DNA of 64,000 nucleotides from Kryptolebias marmoratus (lineage: Eukaryota; Chordata; Actinopteri; Cyprinodontiformes; Rivulidae), in contig NC_051450.1 of assembly GCF_001649575.2 (NCBI RefSeq), positions 10,571,487 to 10,635,486 of the forward strand, written 5' to 3'. A program made the translations under genes and the position numbers. Under the pieces are notes generated by a model. That model was not told the DNA's origin and searched no databases. It worked only from the letters and a program-made list of their open reading frames with translations. Positions 24,404 to 36,200 of the stretch are shown one piece after another (positions within the stretch are counted from its first letter, which is position 1; each line of letters opens with the position of its first letter).

Positions 24404-26439
24404 AACCATAACGTTATGACCCCCTAAAGGTAAAGTAACACCTGTTTGTGTTGCGTTGCAATGTTCTGAATGGAAAATTGTTACTCACATGAATGCCACT
24501 TACATCTACATGGGTAAAACAAATGCCACAGAGGCTTGAAGTAAGAATATTAGTCATTTGGGTAAAAGTAATGATAGTGGCTTAGGTATATCCCATTGAG
24601 ATTAGACTTCAGTGCATACTGAAGACATACAGAAAATATATTTCATAGTTGGCTTAAAAACATCTTTAATACCCCACTAGAAAAGTTGAAGACAGGGAGG
24701 TCTGGGATTTTCTGCTCAGTTTTTTTTCCCATGATTATCGTGACTTCTGCCACAGGTAATTCATTCAAAACCAGCATGAAAAGAAGCTGGAAATAATTCT
24801 ACCAGTGGCAAAGACCCCCTGTCACAAAACCAATGAAGACAAACTGTCAAAACTCAAGCAAACTAAGGAGTCTCAGTATTAACAAAGGCAATTGATAAGG
24901 AACTACAGCCTGAAGAAAGGAAGGGTACTGAGGTGCTCAAACTTTAAAAAAAAAATCAAAATAAAACATAACACAGGAAAGGGTTTGGCTAAAACAAAAA
25001 CATAACTAAACTCAAGGAAAACGACACAAGGCACAATGCCACTAATTCAACTCAAGTCTTGAATATGAGAAGGAAAGTAGATGATAAACACTTGTTTAAA
25101 AAAAACAGTGTTCTAATAAGAGAGAAACATGCCTCTGTCTATGTTTAAAATAAAATGCATTTAAGTCTTTAAAGCAGATCATTTTTGAAATTCAACAGAA
25201 TAATTGGTTACTCTAAAGAGAACATTCAAAATTAGATATGATTATTCTTATTTATTTATTTAACAAAAAGTCATTTTTCAACTTATTACCCAGCTTTTAA
25301 GGGATTATGAAAAATTAACTCATTTCTTATGATGAGTTTGAACACAGTTATGTAAAAGTGAAGTTTTCCTGTGAAACCATATAAGCAGCGTCTGTGTTCA
25401 AATGGCCTCAATCGCCATAAAAACATCCTTTGTTGCACAAGCTTTGATGGGATTAGGCTACAGCTGTGGGCAGGAATATGGAAAATTCCCTTTTACATGT
25501 TGTATTTCTGTGTGTCACTTGTTTTTGTACAAATATGTGGGAGCTTAAGTGAAATGTTCACACAAATACCTCGTACATTCCCCAAATAACACACAATCAA
25601 ACGAAATACCTTCTTCCAGTGGGTTTTAACAGCACACAAACATTAACAGCTACAGTGTTAGGTAAAATAAATTGCTTTGCTGTAGCTTGATCACTTCTGG
25701 AAACCACTGTCAAAGCTGCCAGCTTTGGCATAAATTGATAAAATTGTGTCCTACTTTCACTCTTTTCAGAAAAAAAAACTACTTATGAAAATCTTTGATA
25801 TTTCTGTGGCCTTCCTCAGCCATTTTTATCCTTCCCTCCCTCCAATGCAGCTCTGTTTTTTCCTACAAATAAAATTATTTTCTTTTGTGTCTTTGTAATG
25901 TATTCATAGCACAAAAAGAAAAAAAAAATAGGCAAAGGATCAAGATCAAGCAGCCCAGATAATATCAAATGGAATATATTCATGGGGCGCCATGGGTTCT
26001 CTCTATGCTGGGCACAAAAAAAAGAGGAAAAAATATCAAAAAGTGTGGTTTTAAATATAGGATACATACAAACTCTGCTAAGAGGCAAATACTATTTTCA
26101 AACACACTTTGAACTATGTCAGCACATGCTGCATTGTCTAAAAATGTACCTGTAAGTACACAGATTTGTGGTTTTATATTTTCCTTGTGCTTTAAATCAG
26201 AATTAATGTAAGATGAACCTGACGTATATTTCAAAGTTCCTCCTATATACACATATAGGAACCTAATCTGATCTGATCAATAAACTATATTTAGTGGTAG
26301 CCAATGATAGATTTTTTTTCACACTTGTTTATGAATCCGAACACAGCTCTGTCCTGATAATTAATGTTAGGAAACCAACAGACCTGCATTTCACTGCCCA
26401 GTAGGAACACATGTACAGTACCCAGAGCTGCTGTGTCTG
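24404..26439. other. Spacer
   Basis: AT-rich. The part around 25370-25590 is of more balanced composition and could be conserved, but has no recognised coding content. Confidence 0.35.
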
Positions 26440-26770
26440 TGCATGTGTTTGTTTGTCTGTCTGTTAATAAAATATTTCAGGAAGCAGATGACAGATTTTA
26501 ACCAAACTCATAGAAAGCAGTCATTAAATATAACATCCACAACTGATTAAATTTTGGAGCCAACCTGATTTAAGATGGCTGTCACAGCTAATCAGCCTTA
26601 GCAAACACAAAAAAAAGATTATATGTTAATTATATAGATGTCAAGATGCAATTTGGTGTGGTAGAAGTTGAGACTCATCACCAACGCATACTCAAAGCAC
26701 TGATAAATCAACTAGACTTCTGTTTAAAGTTTTAACATGTAAGGTGGAGGGTGCTATGCATCCACTGTTT
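26440..26770 (+). repeat. Dispersed repeat DR, copy 5, one of the longest
   Basis: Begins with 'gtttgtttgtctgtctgtta' (26446-26465), then 'aaatatttcaggaagcag', 'acaactgattaaattttgga' (26540-26559), 'gatttaagatggctgtcaca' (26569-26588) and 'gctaatcagccttagcaaac'. The distal end has 'gtggtagaagttgagactca' (26658-26677) and 'caccaacgcatactcaaagc'. Confidence 0.85.
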
Positions 26771-28439
26771 TCTTTATTTATTGATCTGCCAGGACTGCTC
26801 TTTTTTTTGACAGCTAAAGCTGCCTTTACTTTTCAAGATGTAAAATTTTTCTGCCACAATACAGTTTACTTTAATTTTATTTGGTTAAAAATGTCTCAAA
26901 AATGCCCCATCTAGCCCTGCTAAAAAGTTATCTCAGCAACAGCTGGCCAATATTTGATTTTCATGCAAATAAAACATGAAAAAAAAACATATTTAGGTGT
27001 GGTACAAAAATTACATCTCTTTCTCTATTGTTTATTTTAAATCTTATGATTTTATTCATTTTAATTTATGGTTCACCCTTGTGTGTATGCTTCATTTATA
27101 TATTTTTTTTTCTCCTTAAAACAGCAGGAGTTGTAAATTGAGGGGTCAAACAAAGATAAAAAAAGAATTTAAAAAAAAGAAGAAAATTAGAGTTATTATA
27201 TGAACATTAAAGCACATTAGTGTTCTTCTCCGACAATGACCCTCGGGTTAAACTTGAAAGTTTGCTCACCACTTCATCCAAAATGGTATTCAAAAGTATG
27301 CTTGACACGGACGGCGAAAACTCTACATAATCGCATTCTATAAATGTCAGAAAAATTTGCAAGGTGTTGCCTATGAGACTGCTAGGAGAAGCTCTGCAGG
27401 GACTCAGGTGGAACATCAAGCATGCCCAGAAAAAAAAAGGTTACACATTTTACAGGGATCCTAGCTTTTACTAGTTTGACATTTTTGTTCTGATGATGAT
27501 GACTTTAATGTGAGTGGTAAAGTCAAGGGTCTTCTGCCCTGCATTTATAATGGGGTGGGTGTTGCGGGGTCGTGGGAGGGATTGCGTATTACTGCAAAGT
27601 GAAGAGCAAAATTTAAACATTCCCTTTTCTCTCCTTCTTTATCCCCTAAGAGCTTTGACTTCTCTTGGGTGTCTCACTAGTGTGGGGATCAAAGCTTAGC
27701 ATAAGTCTCAAAGGAGTGGGCCAAATACAAATCTATCTAAGATCCACATTTTGTCTTCACCACTAGAGCAACAAGAGGGCAGAATAAAAGAAAAAAAAAT
27801 GTGGCTCACACATTTCCTTTGGGGGCTACTGTTCATCAGGGAATGTTCTTGCGCCAAAGTGCTGGAGCAAGCACTAAGTACAAATGAGCAGACCCACTAA
27901 CTTCATTCACTGTCTTGTTTAATTTATAAAAGTAAGAAGTAATCCCTTGCTTAATACAGAGATACAACATGGAGGTTTAAAGTTCTCCTAAAACTAAACA
28001 CTAAGACTGCAACTGACAAAAACTTAAGAAGGAGAGGTGCTCCCTGTTTAAATTTAAATTTCCTCTCAGAAAACCAATCTCTAATGGGATTGCGTAGTTT
28101 CACCTTTGAGTCCAGCTCTTACAGCTTCATTAACCTCAGCAAAAATGTTTAATGTTTATGCAACGAGCCAGCTGAGACTGCTGCAAACAGAAGGGGACTG
28201 CCAGGAAATTCTCAAGCACCAGTTGTGGACAATGCATACGTTTCACAAGTATTCATTGGAGCAAGATACATGTTCTTTAATCATTTATAAATACATTTTT
28301 GGAGTAGATGTTGGGTATAAATGTGAAGAGTTTTGACACACAAGAGCTGGTTGGATTGTGATTCAGTTTAATAGAATCAGTTTCATCATGTTGACAGGTC
28401 CTTCTTCTTTTAACCTCCCCCATATGATGGAACTCATCA
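26771..28439. other. Spacer
   Basis: AT-rich with A-runs. A 70-codon minus-strand frame (27419-27207) and a 76-codon plus-strand frame (28106-28336) are unrecognised and unsupported. Confidence 0.35.
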
Positions 28440-28625
28440 CATTATCTTTAAGGCTGAGCCCAGGATAGACCCAGAACTTGCTGGAGGGATCATCTCTGGC
28501 CTCGGAATGCCTTGGGTACCCCCAGGAAGAGCTGATAGTGTCACTGGGGAGATGGATATCTGGGTTTCCCTCCTGGACTTGTTACCTCCTCAACCCAACC
28601 ACGAATAAGTGAAAGAAAATGAAAT
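28440..28625 (+). mobile_element. LINE 3' end (L2/Rex-like), decayed ORF2 C-terminus
   Basis: Translates, with damage, to LASECLGYPQEEL, a degraded form of the ORF2 C-terminus of a common fish LINE (LAWERLGIPPEEL-type). It is followed by a decayed tail over 'gggtttccctcctggac' and 'aataagtgaaagaaaatg'. The element's usual GATG-type terminal repeat then leads directly into the microsatellite at 28626. The plus-strand orientation is opposite to the related fragment at 44795-45640. Clade placement (L2 versus Rex1/CR1) is uncertain. Confidence 0.75.
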
Positions 28626-28782
28626 CATGGATGGATTGATGGATGGATGGATGGATGGATGGATGGATGGATGGATGGATGGATGGATGGATGGATGGAT
28701 GGATGGATGGATGGATGGATGGATGGATGGATGGATGGATGGATGGATGGATGGATGGATGGATGGATGGATGGATGGATGG
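28626..28782. repeat. (GGAT)n tetranucleotide array
   Basis: About 39 nearly perfect GGAT/ATGG units with one early interruption ('attgatgg'). It begins at the 3' end of the LINE fragment, so it most likely grew from that element's terminal repeat. The long Asp-Gly-Trp-Met and Ile-His-Pro-Ser open frames across it are artefacts of the repeat. Confidence 0.98.
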
Positions 28783-30039
28783 GCAATATTTCACAGGCAA
28801 AGGCACAACTGAAACTTCTCAAAAGAGAAAAAGAAATTTTAGCACCAAACTAAGAGCACAAATGTCTTCTTGCAGAAAGCACAGGTGCCACTTTTGGATG
28901 TGGCTAAGTTTTTTTTTTCTTTTGTTTCTGTGTTTGTTTTGGTTTAGTTAATTTCTTTATATTTTCTATGTATGTCAGATGGTGCTCAGAGTGTTTTGAC
29001 TCATTGGTGGATAATTCCATTGTAATCTTGTTGTTGAGGGAAGCTAAGGGAATCCAACAGACAATCTGAAAGTCTAGCAATGTTACAGAGATAAAGTATT
29101 TGTAGGCATTTTGAACACCAACTACTAACAAAGAGCAAATGTTCAAACAGAACATTATACTTTTAGCTTTAATAAAGGTGAATAAAGCATACTTCAGTTG
29201 AATTAATGAAAAAGCAAGACCATTCAAAATGGTTCTTAGTCAAATTAAACAAGCACACATGCATCAGAATTCATGCATCCCCATTCAGTCAACCATTCAC
29301 TTCATCAATTTGTTACACAACCTTTGTTATATGTACAGTTGGGGTTATCCAGGTCTTTCTGCAGACAAACACATGCAGCCAAGGTTTTTATGACCATCAC
29401 TACTGTGTGCCCCCACAGCACTTTGTGCTACAGTTGAACTCCCATTCAAAAGGTGGTACCAAGGACGCAACAGACAAAAAAGACTGCAAATCATGAGCAG
29501 AGGAAGAAAAGCAACAAAGAACGCTTGTTTTGAATAAACTTGTTTCCAAGAATTGCTGCTCTCCAGATACTTCATAACTTAGGGACCACAAGGTCACAAA
29601 AGCTGCACCTAATTCCTTTTCTTTTACAGCTGATAAACAAGAGCCACCTATTGGGCTGGGCTGTAGCTATAGACCCCTGAGATGAACAATGTAGCACAAA
29701 AATATGAAAACCAGTATGTAAGCATGTCTGTAAGGTCCCAACAGCTCACACACATTGAAACAAAGAAGAACTCTAACACCTATAGCCACTGTCCTCAATA
29801 AACTAAAGTAAATGCTTTGTGGTAAAAGTGTGTTAAATGTGTTAAAAGAAAGCTTATTATTATTATTATTATTCATCCAGGAACACAGAGAAAAAAGGAA
29901 GTTCAGCAATGTGTTCCTCTTTACATTTCACTACTTGTAAGGTGAAGTTTATTGCCATTAATAACTTTTAAAAGGCTGACAATTTGGTCCAGTTACAGAG
30001 CTATTTGAAACACACTTAGACGACTGAACCTCTGTCAGT
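28783..30039. other. Spacer with (ATT)7
   Basis: AT-rich. A short ATT trinucleotide run lies at 29854-29874. The open frames at 29206-29496 and 29345-29597 lie antisense to each other and match nothing. Confidence 0.4.
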
Positions 30040-30270
30040 GTAATTGATGTTCTTCACTTACTGCTCTTCAAGGTGAGTAATGGCAATCTCTCCTTGCTTT
30101 GCTGTTTCTCTCTCCGATCCGTAATGGCTCCTCGGAGAGCCATAATGCCATCTGAGATAGGTAGTCGAGTGGTAACTCTCTCATCTCCGTGTCACTTATG
30201 GAAGCTGGAGTGACATTTCATGCCCTGCACAGATGTTGGCTGTGTGAGTAGAATCCTTGCAGGAATATCT
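30040..30270. promoter_or_regulatory. Candidate conserved noncoding block
   Basis: Repeat-free, balanced sequence with a small inverted repeat, 'ggctcctcggagagcc' (30126-30141), embedded in 'taatggctcctcggagagccataat'-type symmetry (whole unit 30122-30147). Enhancer-like texture. Conservation not testable here. Confidence 0.3.
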
Positions 30271-30431
30271 TGCAGCAAAAGATTATATATTATGGGAAAA
30301 AAATAAATAAATCTCTCTCTTCTTTTTTTACATTGAACCACAGAAGGTGTTTGGTTCAAGTAGCTATAGTAAAAGGCCTGTCAGCTGCTGTAATTATTGT
30401 TTACCTGTGCATTTTATACCTCTTTTCCCAG

Positions 30432-30557
30432 GCTATTTGGCTGAGGTGCCAGCCACAGTGAGGGTGGATGATCCAAAAAGTTCTGCATTATTTTCTTTAC
30501 CAGCTTATTCGGCGCTCAGGGGAACCATACCTCAGCAGGGAGAACGGCTGTTGGAAG
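30432..30557 (+). CDS. Possible internal exon of unknown gene
   Basis: A consensus acceptor (pyrimidine-rich 'cctcttttcccag', AG at 30430-30431) precedes 126 bases that are open in one frame. They encode YLAEVPATVRVDDP through QQGERLLE, and a GTAGAC donor follows at 30558. The exon would start and end in phase 1, so it could be included or skipped without shifting frame. Against it: I recognise no protein family, no neighbouring exon is evident, and the same strand carries no supported gene nearby. It may be a chance frame within conserved noncoding DNA or an exon of a noncoding transcript. Confidence 0.25.
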
Positions 30558-31589
30558 GTAGACACGTTTGAAGTGTTAATATCCCACAGGTCAACAGATT
30601 GCAGCCGAGAAGACAGATAACAGCATATTTTTTTTATCCATGTTGAACAACTTTGATTTCTTTTTTTTTTATTCTACACAGACTTCAGACAATGTTCAGG
30701 ATCCACCAGAGGTGGATGCAAGTTTTTATTTCTTTTATTTATTTTTTATTCTTGTTGCAGTTTGATGTTATATTAGGAGCAGTCAACACTGAGTTACTCT
30801 GGTAAACAGAACTCAGAGAATGTTTCAAAGGTGTTTCAAAGTGAAACCTCAGATGTTTTATTTTTTATGAAATGAAATTTAAAAAAAGGACGGAAAAATG
30901 CTTGAATGAGGTTTCTGTCTTTAGCATCTCATTTGAGGGAGGTGGAAACATGCTGAATTGGCAAGCTAAATGCTCAAAGCTCGACCCATCAACAGTCTGA
31001 TATTTTCAGACTCTGAAATGAGTCAGCACAGCCAAATATCCCATTATTGCAGGAAACTTGTTGTGGATCCAATCTGTGGAGACATGGCTCATTTGGTATT
31101 TATTAAAGGGGCTCCCATTGAGCCATACTCATTAAGCAGAAGCTAACCCAAAATAAATGTTTGAGGCTAAATGTTTAAAGGGTAGATCAATCATTTTCAA
31201 TGCAGATTGTAATTTCCTATGTTTTTAAGATAAAGACTCTAGAGTTTGATTATTTCTATTCCTAATGCAGCTCATTTCACACCCAGAGCAATCTGATTAC
31301 TCCACAGCTTTTTTAATATGACCGTGCACCCCCTCATAGTTCTCTGAGATAAATATGGTGAACTTATTGTCTGAGAAATTAATATTGGGCTCTCATATTA
31401 ATTCCTTTTGCATGCTGTCAGTCCTGGGTGTTTTCTATGTCAGCTAGGAAAATCTTCCTTGTGGTCAATTTACTAAGGTATTTTTCTATTCATGTTGAAA
31501 CTCAGCAATTTCCATGTTGAAAGATGCAAAGTATTAGCTTTATTTCAGAATTAAAGGCCAACACATTCCTTGATGGACTACAGTACATA
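30558..31589. other. Spacer with candidate conserved block
   Basis: About 31010-31450 is rich in homeodomain/TAAT and 'tattaat' words and free of simple repeats, so it is a candidate conserved noncoding block. The rest is AT-rich with T-runs (30623-30640, 30660-30671). Confidence 0.3.
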
Positions 31590-31985
31590 TTGCAGTGTGG
31601 TTATAATCTTTAACAATAAGCATCTTTCTAGGTTGAAAATTGACAGAGTTATGACACTTTGTTCGAATCTTGAAAATATCATTATGCACAATCTCACACA
31701 ATACTGCAAAATCTTATATGATATGCAAGTGCTTGGTGTAGGTGTTAGGGATGACTCTCAGCTACTCCCAGACCAAATTGTAGCTCAAAATTTGCAAATT
31801 TGGTTAGGTTATAGTCGTGTTCTCTAAGGCTGATTTGGTCTGGCCATCTTAAACCAAGCTGACTTCAAAAAGTCATCAACGGTAGATATGCATCCAATGA
31901 TTACTTTCTGAGAGTTTCATTAAAATGTATTAAGTGGTTCATGAAATATTTGGCTAACAGACAGGCACATAGGCAAACACAGCTA
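31590..31985 (-). repeat. Dispersed repeat DR, copy 6 (minus orientation, long)
   Basis: Reads 'ggccatcttaaaccaagctg' (31842-31861), 'acttcaaaaagtcatcaacg', 'ccaatgattactttctgaga' (31893-31912), 'gtttcattaaaatgtatt', 'ggttcatgaaatatttggct' (31935-31954) and 'aacagacaggcacatagg'. The left part (31590-31800) corresponds to the distal end seen in copy 8 at 50280-50480. Confidence 0.8.
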
Positions 31986-33479
31986 CACATAAAGGCAATT
32001 ACATGATTACCTTAAACTAACTACTGTATGATTTGGAAAGTCTGTGGAAGGCAGAAGTATTTTCAAAAGGCTCAAAGTAAAAGATGACAGTGGAATTCCT
32101 TCATAATAGTGATTACTACTTTTAAAAAGTGAAAAATCTACATTTGAACCCTGGAAAATGTGTTTGAGTATTTAAAGACATCACTGTCATCTAGGAGAGT
32201 TTGATCTCTGTTTGACCATTCCACAGTATACCTTTTTTAAAGTTAGCTTTTTCTTGCAGTCATTGTTTAGTTATCTCAAAAACCTTAATCTATGTAAATA
32301 AGGACTATGAATTAAAAAATATATTTTGTCAAGAATATAAAAAAAAAAAAACAATACAAAAACACCCTAAACAGGGAATCTCACAAGCCCTGCTATGCAC
32401 AGAAACAACATTTTTTGCATTGGTTGAAATTATTTTATCTGCTTGAAATGCCTAAAAACTGCATATTTACAGTAACTCTTTGCTACAACCTTTTTTTTTT
32501 TTTCAAAAACATATAAAATAGATCTGGCTTTATCTTAAATAAGAGCAGTGAGATACAGAATGATGCAGAAAACAACCAGAGAATGCTTAGAACTATACAG
32601 GAATTATTTCATACAGTGTGCTGATAAGTTTACCCTTAAGTTGCATAAACCAAAGATATGCAAGATATTTCAAATTTGCATGTTGTTTAAACACAATGCT
32701 ATGAGATAATCAAGTTTAAAAGATCAGACAAGTTGCACAGTTTTTTATTTTTTTCATTTTTTAATGTCATGTTTTACGATGGAATAATTTAACCTTAAGT
32801 GAATTGAACCAGTCAGTTGATTTTTTTATCAATGAATGCATGCATATTTTTGCAGAAAAGTGCTTTTAACGTTTTTAGTAATTACTGAGGAATACATGGT
32901 AAAAAGAGGAAGTCAATCTAATGTGTTATTAAGTTCACGTCAAGTGTTCCTATTATGCTGCCAAGGCTGGTTAATTATTTATCTGAATCTGTCAAATGTA
33001 CATAGAAAGCAGTGCCTTAGGTGCCTGAAGCCAAATGAAATTCTGCACTGAAGTTGTAAAAGAAGAAGAGAAGATGTAGTTAATTTGTAAATGTAACAAT
33101 AAATTCTTTAAGGGTGACAGTGAAGCAGTAAAAATCCAACAATAAGCAGTGGTGGCATGTCTGAAAACATGTATATTGAATGCCATATCCTAGTTCATGT
33201 TTTTAGTGATTTCTTTTTCTTCTTTTACTGTTCTTTCTTTCTCTTAACTACAAGCCGTTTCATACAATTTATTAAACATCCAACCCATAAAATAAAAACC
33301 TCAGCAAAGTATGACCAAAGCTGACTCGAGTGAACCATCCATTCCCTGATGTTGTACTTGTTGGTTACATGTGAACATTTATACATTGCTCACATAAATT
33401 ACCAGTGAAGAGTACTCTGATCAAATGAATGTAGTGGTATAGAAATACCTTATTCCACGCAAATAGTTTCCAGGTGAGA
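31986..33479. other. Spacer
   Basis: AT-rich with A/T runs near 32340 and 32491. Nothing recognised. Confidence 0.4.
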
Positions 33480-34115
33480 AGTCCGGTTCTTAAGGTGGGC
33501 GTGGTGTATATAAGGAGCTGTGGCATTCATTCAGGTGTGTTTCGTCTTTGCTCTTCCGCTGTGTGGCTTGCATCCTGTGGGATCTGGCAGTAATAAAGCA
33601 ACAAAACGCTGGCTGGTGCATGTTGCGCTGATATCCTGGTGGTAGGTGTTCTCCTTCCCTGCACTTTAGCTGATCTTGGTCAGAAAATCTAATTTGGAGT
33701 GTGATCATAGGTAAAACGTTGCCTGATATTGTTATATTGGTTAATTGTTTGTTTGTTTGCAGTTGCTGAGGTCCGGTGACGGTGTTGGTGTGGTGACGGC
33801 GTCTCCCTCTTCTGTGTGCTGTGATCCTTGAGTGTGGGGTTGTCTCACTTGTTTGGTGTTAAAGGTTTTCATTTTTTGGGGTTTGCTGTGTTTGGTAGAT
33901 GTCGTCCCCCTAGCCCCCCTCTGGCCGGTAACCTCAGCTACTGCAGCTTTTCTATTTTTCTTTTATTCCCTTTTGTTTTTAGTCTTAAACTGATTTTAAA
34001 AACATTTTAAAAAGAACATTTTAACGAATTTTAATAAATGGATTTTGCAAACTTTAAACTGTCTCAGATGTTCTAATCCTCGCATGACCGAACCTGTTGC
34101 CTTAAACCAAAGGTA
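33480..34115 (+). repeat. LTR-like or promoter-bearing repeat fragment
   Basis: Plus-strand order: TATA-like 'gtatataagg' (33507-33516), a T/C-rich stretch, then polyadenylation signal AATAAA (near 33593) about 80 bases later, as in the U3-R part of an LTR. A second, G-rich part (33770-33930) and another AATAAA near 34031 follow. There is no coding region, primer-binding site or second LTR. Probably an old solo LTR or LTR-derived repeat. Family unknown. Confidence 0.4.
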
Positions 34116-34521
34116 ATATTCTCTGGGCGAAATTACCAGGGTGGCGTTGTTGAGCAACCAAATAAAATTCCACAAAATCTGAGTTCCATCTAGGGTCGCC
34201 ACATAACCATAGATTTTATCTAAACTAGTCTCACATTTTAGTGCCCACCAAGAAACATTGCTCTTGCTGGATAGAGATAGAGCAAAAATGTGTTCATCAG
34301 CATGAAAATGGAGTCATGTCGAAGGACAGTGTTTTATTATTAATTTATTAATGGACAAGAAAATAAATGCATAGAAGAATAAAAGTTATGGACATATTGT
34401 TGCATCAATGTTATTAGTCAAAAAGACTGGATTTGGAAAGTCAGAGTGGTTAATAACTATCAAGTAAAATAACAATATTATTTCATTCGTCTTTTTAATG
34501 TGTGAAATAACTTTCTGGCTC

Positions 34522-34756
34522 CATGGTTCTCAAACTGTGGTACAAGTCTGGTTGTACTCTGAACTCCTCTGGTGGTACTCAGAAGAAATTTTGCTACTAT
34601 TTACGAGGTAAATACCTGTCACAAGCCAATGGGAAAGTTTAAAAAAGAGAGAGAGATAAATACCAAAGATGAGTGGTTCAAGCAAGTTACAATCCTGGCT
34701 CCAAATGGAAGGAACTTGAAAGAAAATGGCAGTGAGGAATAATCTGAGAACCCCTG
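34522..34756. mobile_element. hAT-like MITE
   Basis: The left end, CATGGTTCTCAAACTGTGGTAC, is typical of hAT elements (CAGTGGTTCTCAAACTG type). The right end, 'ctgagaacccctg', is its approximate inverse. Internal 'ggtggtactcagaa' (34571-34584) fits the same family. No transposase. Flanking octamers do not clearly match, so the target duplication has decayed or the ends are off by a few bases. Confidence 0.65.
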
Positions 34757-34889
34757 TAGCTGCTGTGGATGGTGGTTGACTTTTGTGCTAATGGCTACAT
34801 CAGCAACACCTCAGTGACGTCTCTTTACTACTTGCTAGTAACTAAATGTGGAAAACAGAAAGGAACTTTGATTCAGTTGTTTCAAATTT

Positions 34890-35350
34890 GTTGTGGGGAG
34901 GAGGAGCTAAGAAAATGTCACAGCTTCTGAAGAGCTGTGACCACTTACACCTGTCCATCATTCCCGCAATCACGAGCTGCTGCTATTTAAGGGCAGGTTC
35001 TCCATCTGCACAGTGCCAGATTGTTGTGAAACCCTATGTGGTAACACTTTCAGGAGCTCAGTAAGCACTCGTGTGATTTTGCTCTGCCGCTAACCTGTCT
35101 GTTCTCCTTTCCGACCAGCCTCACCCTCTCGCCCAGCCGGTCCCATCCTGATCGGTTCCTCCCCCCTGGATTTGGATTCCCCGGTTTTGGATGCATCTGA
35201 CCTTGATTTCTGGATTGCTGTCTTCTGGATCTGTTCCTCCTGGCCCTGAACCCCTGACTGTCTGACTCTGCTGTGCGAGGTCTTAATGATTTCCCTTTGA
35301 ATCCGTCTAATGACCAAAACTGTTTGGAGTAGGGAGTCAAAGACAAGGCA
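34890..35350 (+). repeat. Fish dispersed repeat fragment (LTR-like)
   Basis: A CT-rich, CG-richer island. It has 'ctgctatttaagggcag' (34979-34995, TATA-like), then 'gctcagtaagcactcgtgtg' (35055-35074) and 'gaccagcctcaccctctcgc' (35116-35135). The last block contains a splice-acceptor-like 'tcctttccgaccag' (35107-35120), then further C/T-rich sequence to about 35280. I recognise this order as a recurrent repeat of fish genomes, possibly an LTR or non-autonomous element. The overlapping minus-strand frames (arginine/serine-rich) are not credible genes. Confidence 0.45.
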
Positions 35351-35689
35351 TGCACTGGTGCATTTAAATCAAGTTCATCCCTCCTTTGTTTATCCCAGTG
35401 GTTAAAATGTGAAGATTGTTAAAGCTAATAATCAGATTTAGTGACCAAAGTGCACTGCATCCAAAGCGGGCAACGCTTAATTAAGTGGATATCCGAATGT
35501 CAGTAAAACACAGCTTAAACTACAAGTAAAATGTGGTACCATGACAAAGCAATCAATTTTTTTTTTTTTTTTTTAAGTATTCTTGCTTTTTTCCCCTTTT
35601 GCTAAAATGTCAGAAAAATCAATGCAAACTTATTTTTTAAAAGTGCATTTCATGCACAAAGAACCCCAATATGCTTTTCATCAAAAAAC
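35351..35689. other. Spacer
   Basis: Nothing recognised apart from a T-run at 35559-35574. Confidence 0.4.
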
Positions 35690-36200
35690 TTAAATCACAG
35701 AGGAACTTTTTTTTTCTTATATTCACACTCATACAGACACATACAGGACATACAGACATGTTCACACAGAATCATAAAGGTGTGATACAATAAACCCAAG
35801 TAATATCTAGTCATATGCTTTTGTAAATAGGGATGTTTGAAACATTTTCTTACAATCCTCAACAGTGATTTAAGAGTTAGGGGAAGTGAATTCCATTTCA
35901 CAGGAGTGCAAATACAGAAGGCCGCTTCCTTTGTCTTGGAAAACATATGATGCATAATTAAGTTACCAAGGTCTGCTGAACTGGGTGATATGTCAGGTGT
36001 TTAAGTGCAAGGCCATATATTGCTTTCTACAAATAATAGGCCTTTCAAAAATCATTTTGCTTACAATAGAAAACCAGGGCAGTAACTTTGAAACAGGTGT
36101 AATGTGTTCAAATTTCCTAGTACCTGTTTGAATTCAAGCAGCTGCATTTTGAATGAGCTGTAGTCTGTTGAAAGGAAAAGAGGTCAATGAAATAGTTCAG
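35690..36200. repeat. Widespread fish repeat, copy 2
   Basis: Plus-strand blocks 'gtgaattccatttcacagga' (35886-35905), 'acagaaggccgcttcctttg' (35914-35933), 'gaaacaggtgtaatgtgttc' (36090-36109) and 'agcagctgcattttgaatga' (36139-36158) follow the order of the repeat at 20690. Read on the minus strand, part of it translates to TPVKWNSLPLTLKS, resembling the C-terminal WNSLP block of LINE proteins. The repeat may therefore derive from a LINE 3' part, and orientation is left open. Confidence 0.55.

Noticed and set aside
28626..28782. CRISPR-like regular repeat
   Set aside because: Units are four bases without spacers: a eukaryotic microsatellite.
28582..28951. Open frames of repeated Asp-Gly-Trp-Met or Ile-His-Pro-Ser
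   Set aside because: A tetranucleotide array without stop codons is open in several frames; this is a repeat artefact, not a tandem-repeat protein.
35050..35355. Arginine/serine-rich minus-strand frame of 101 codons
   Set aside because: Antisense to a CT-rich fish repeat fragment; composition comes from the repeat.
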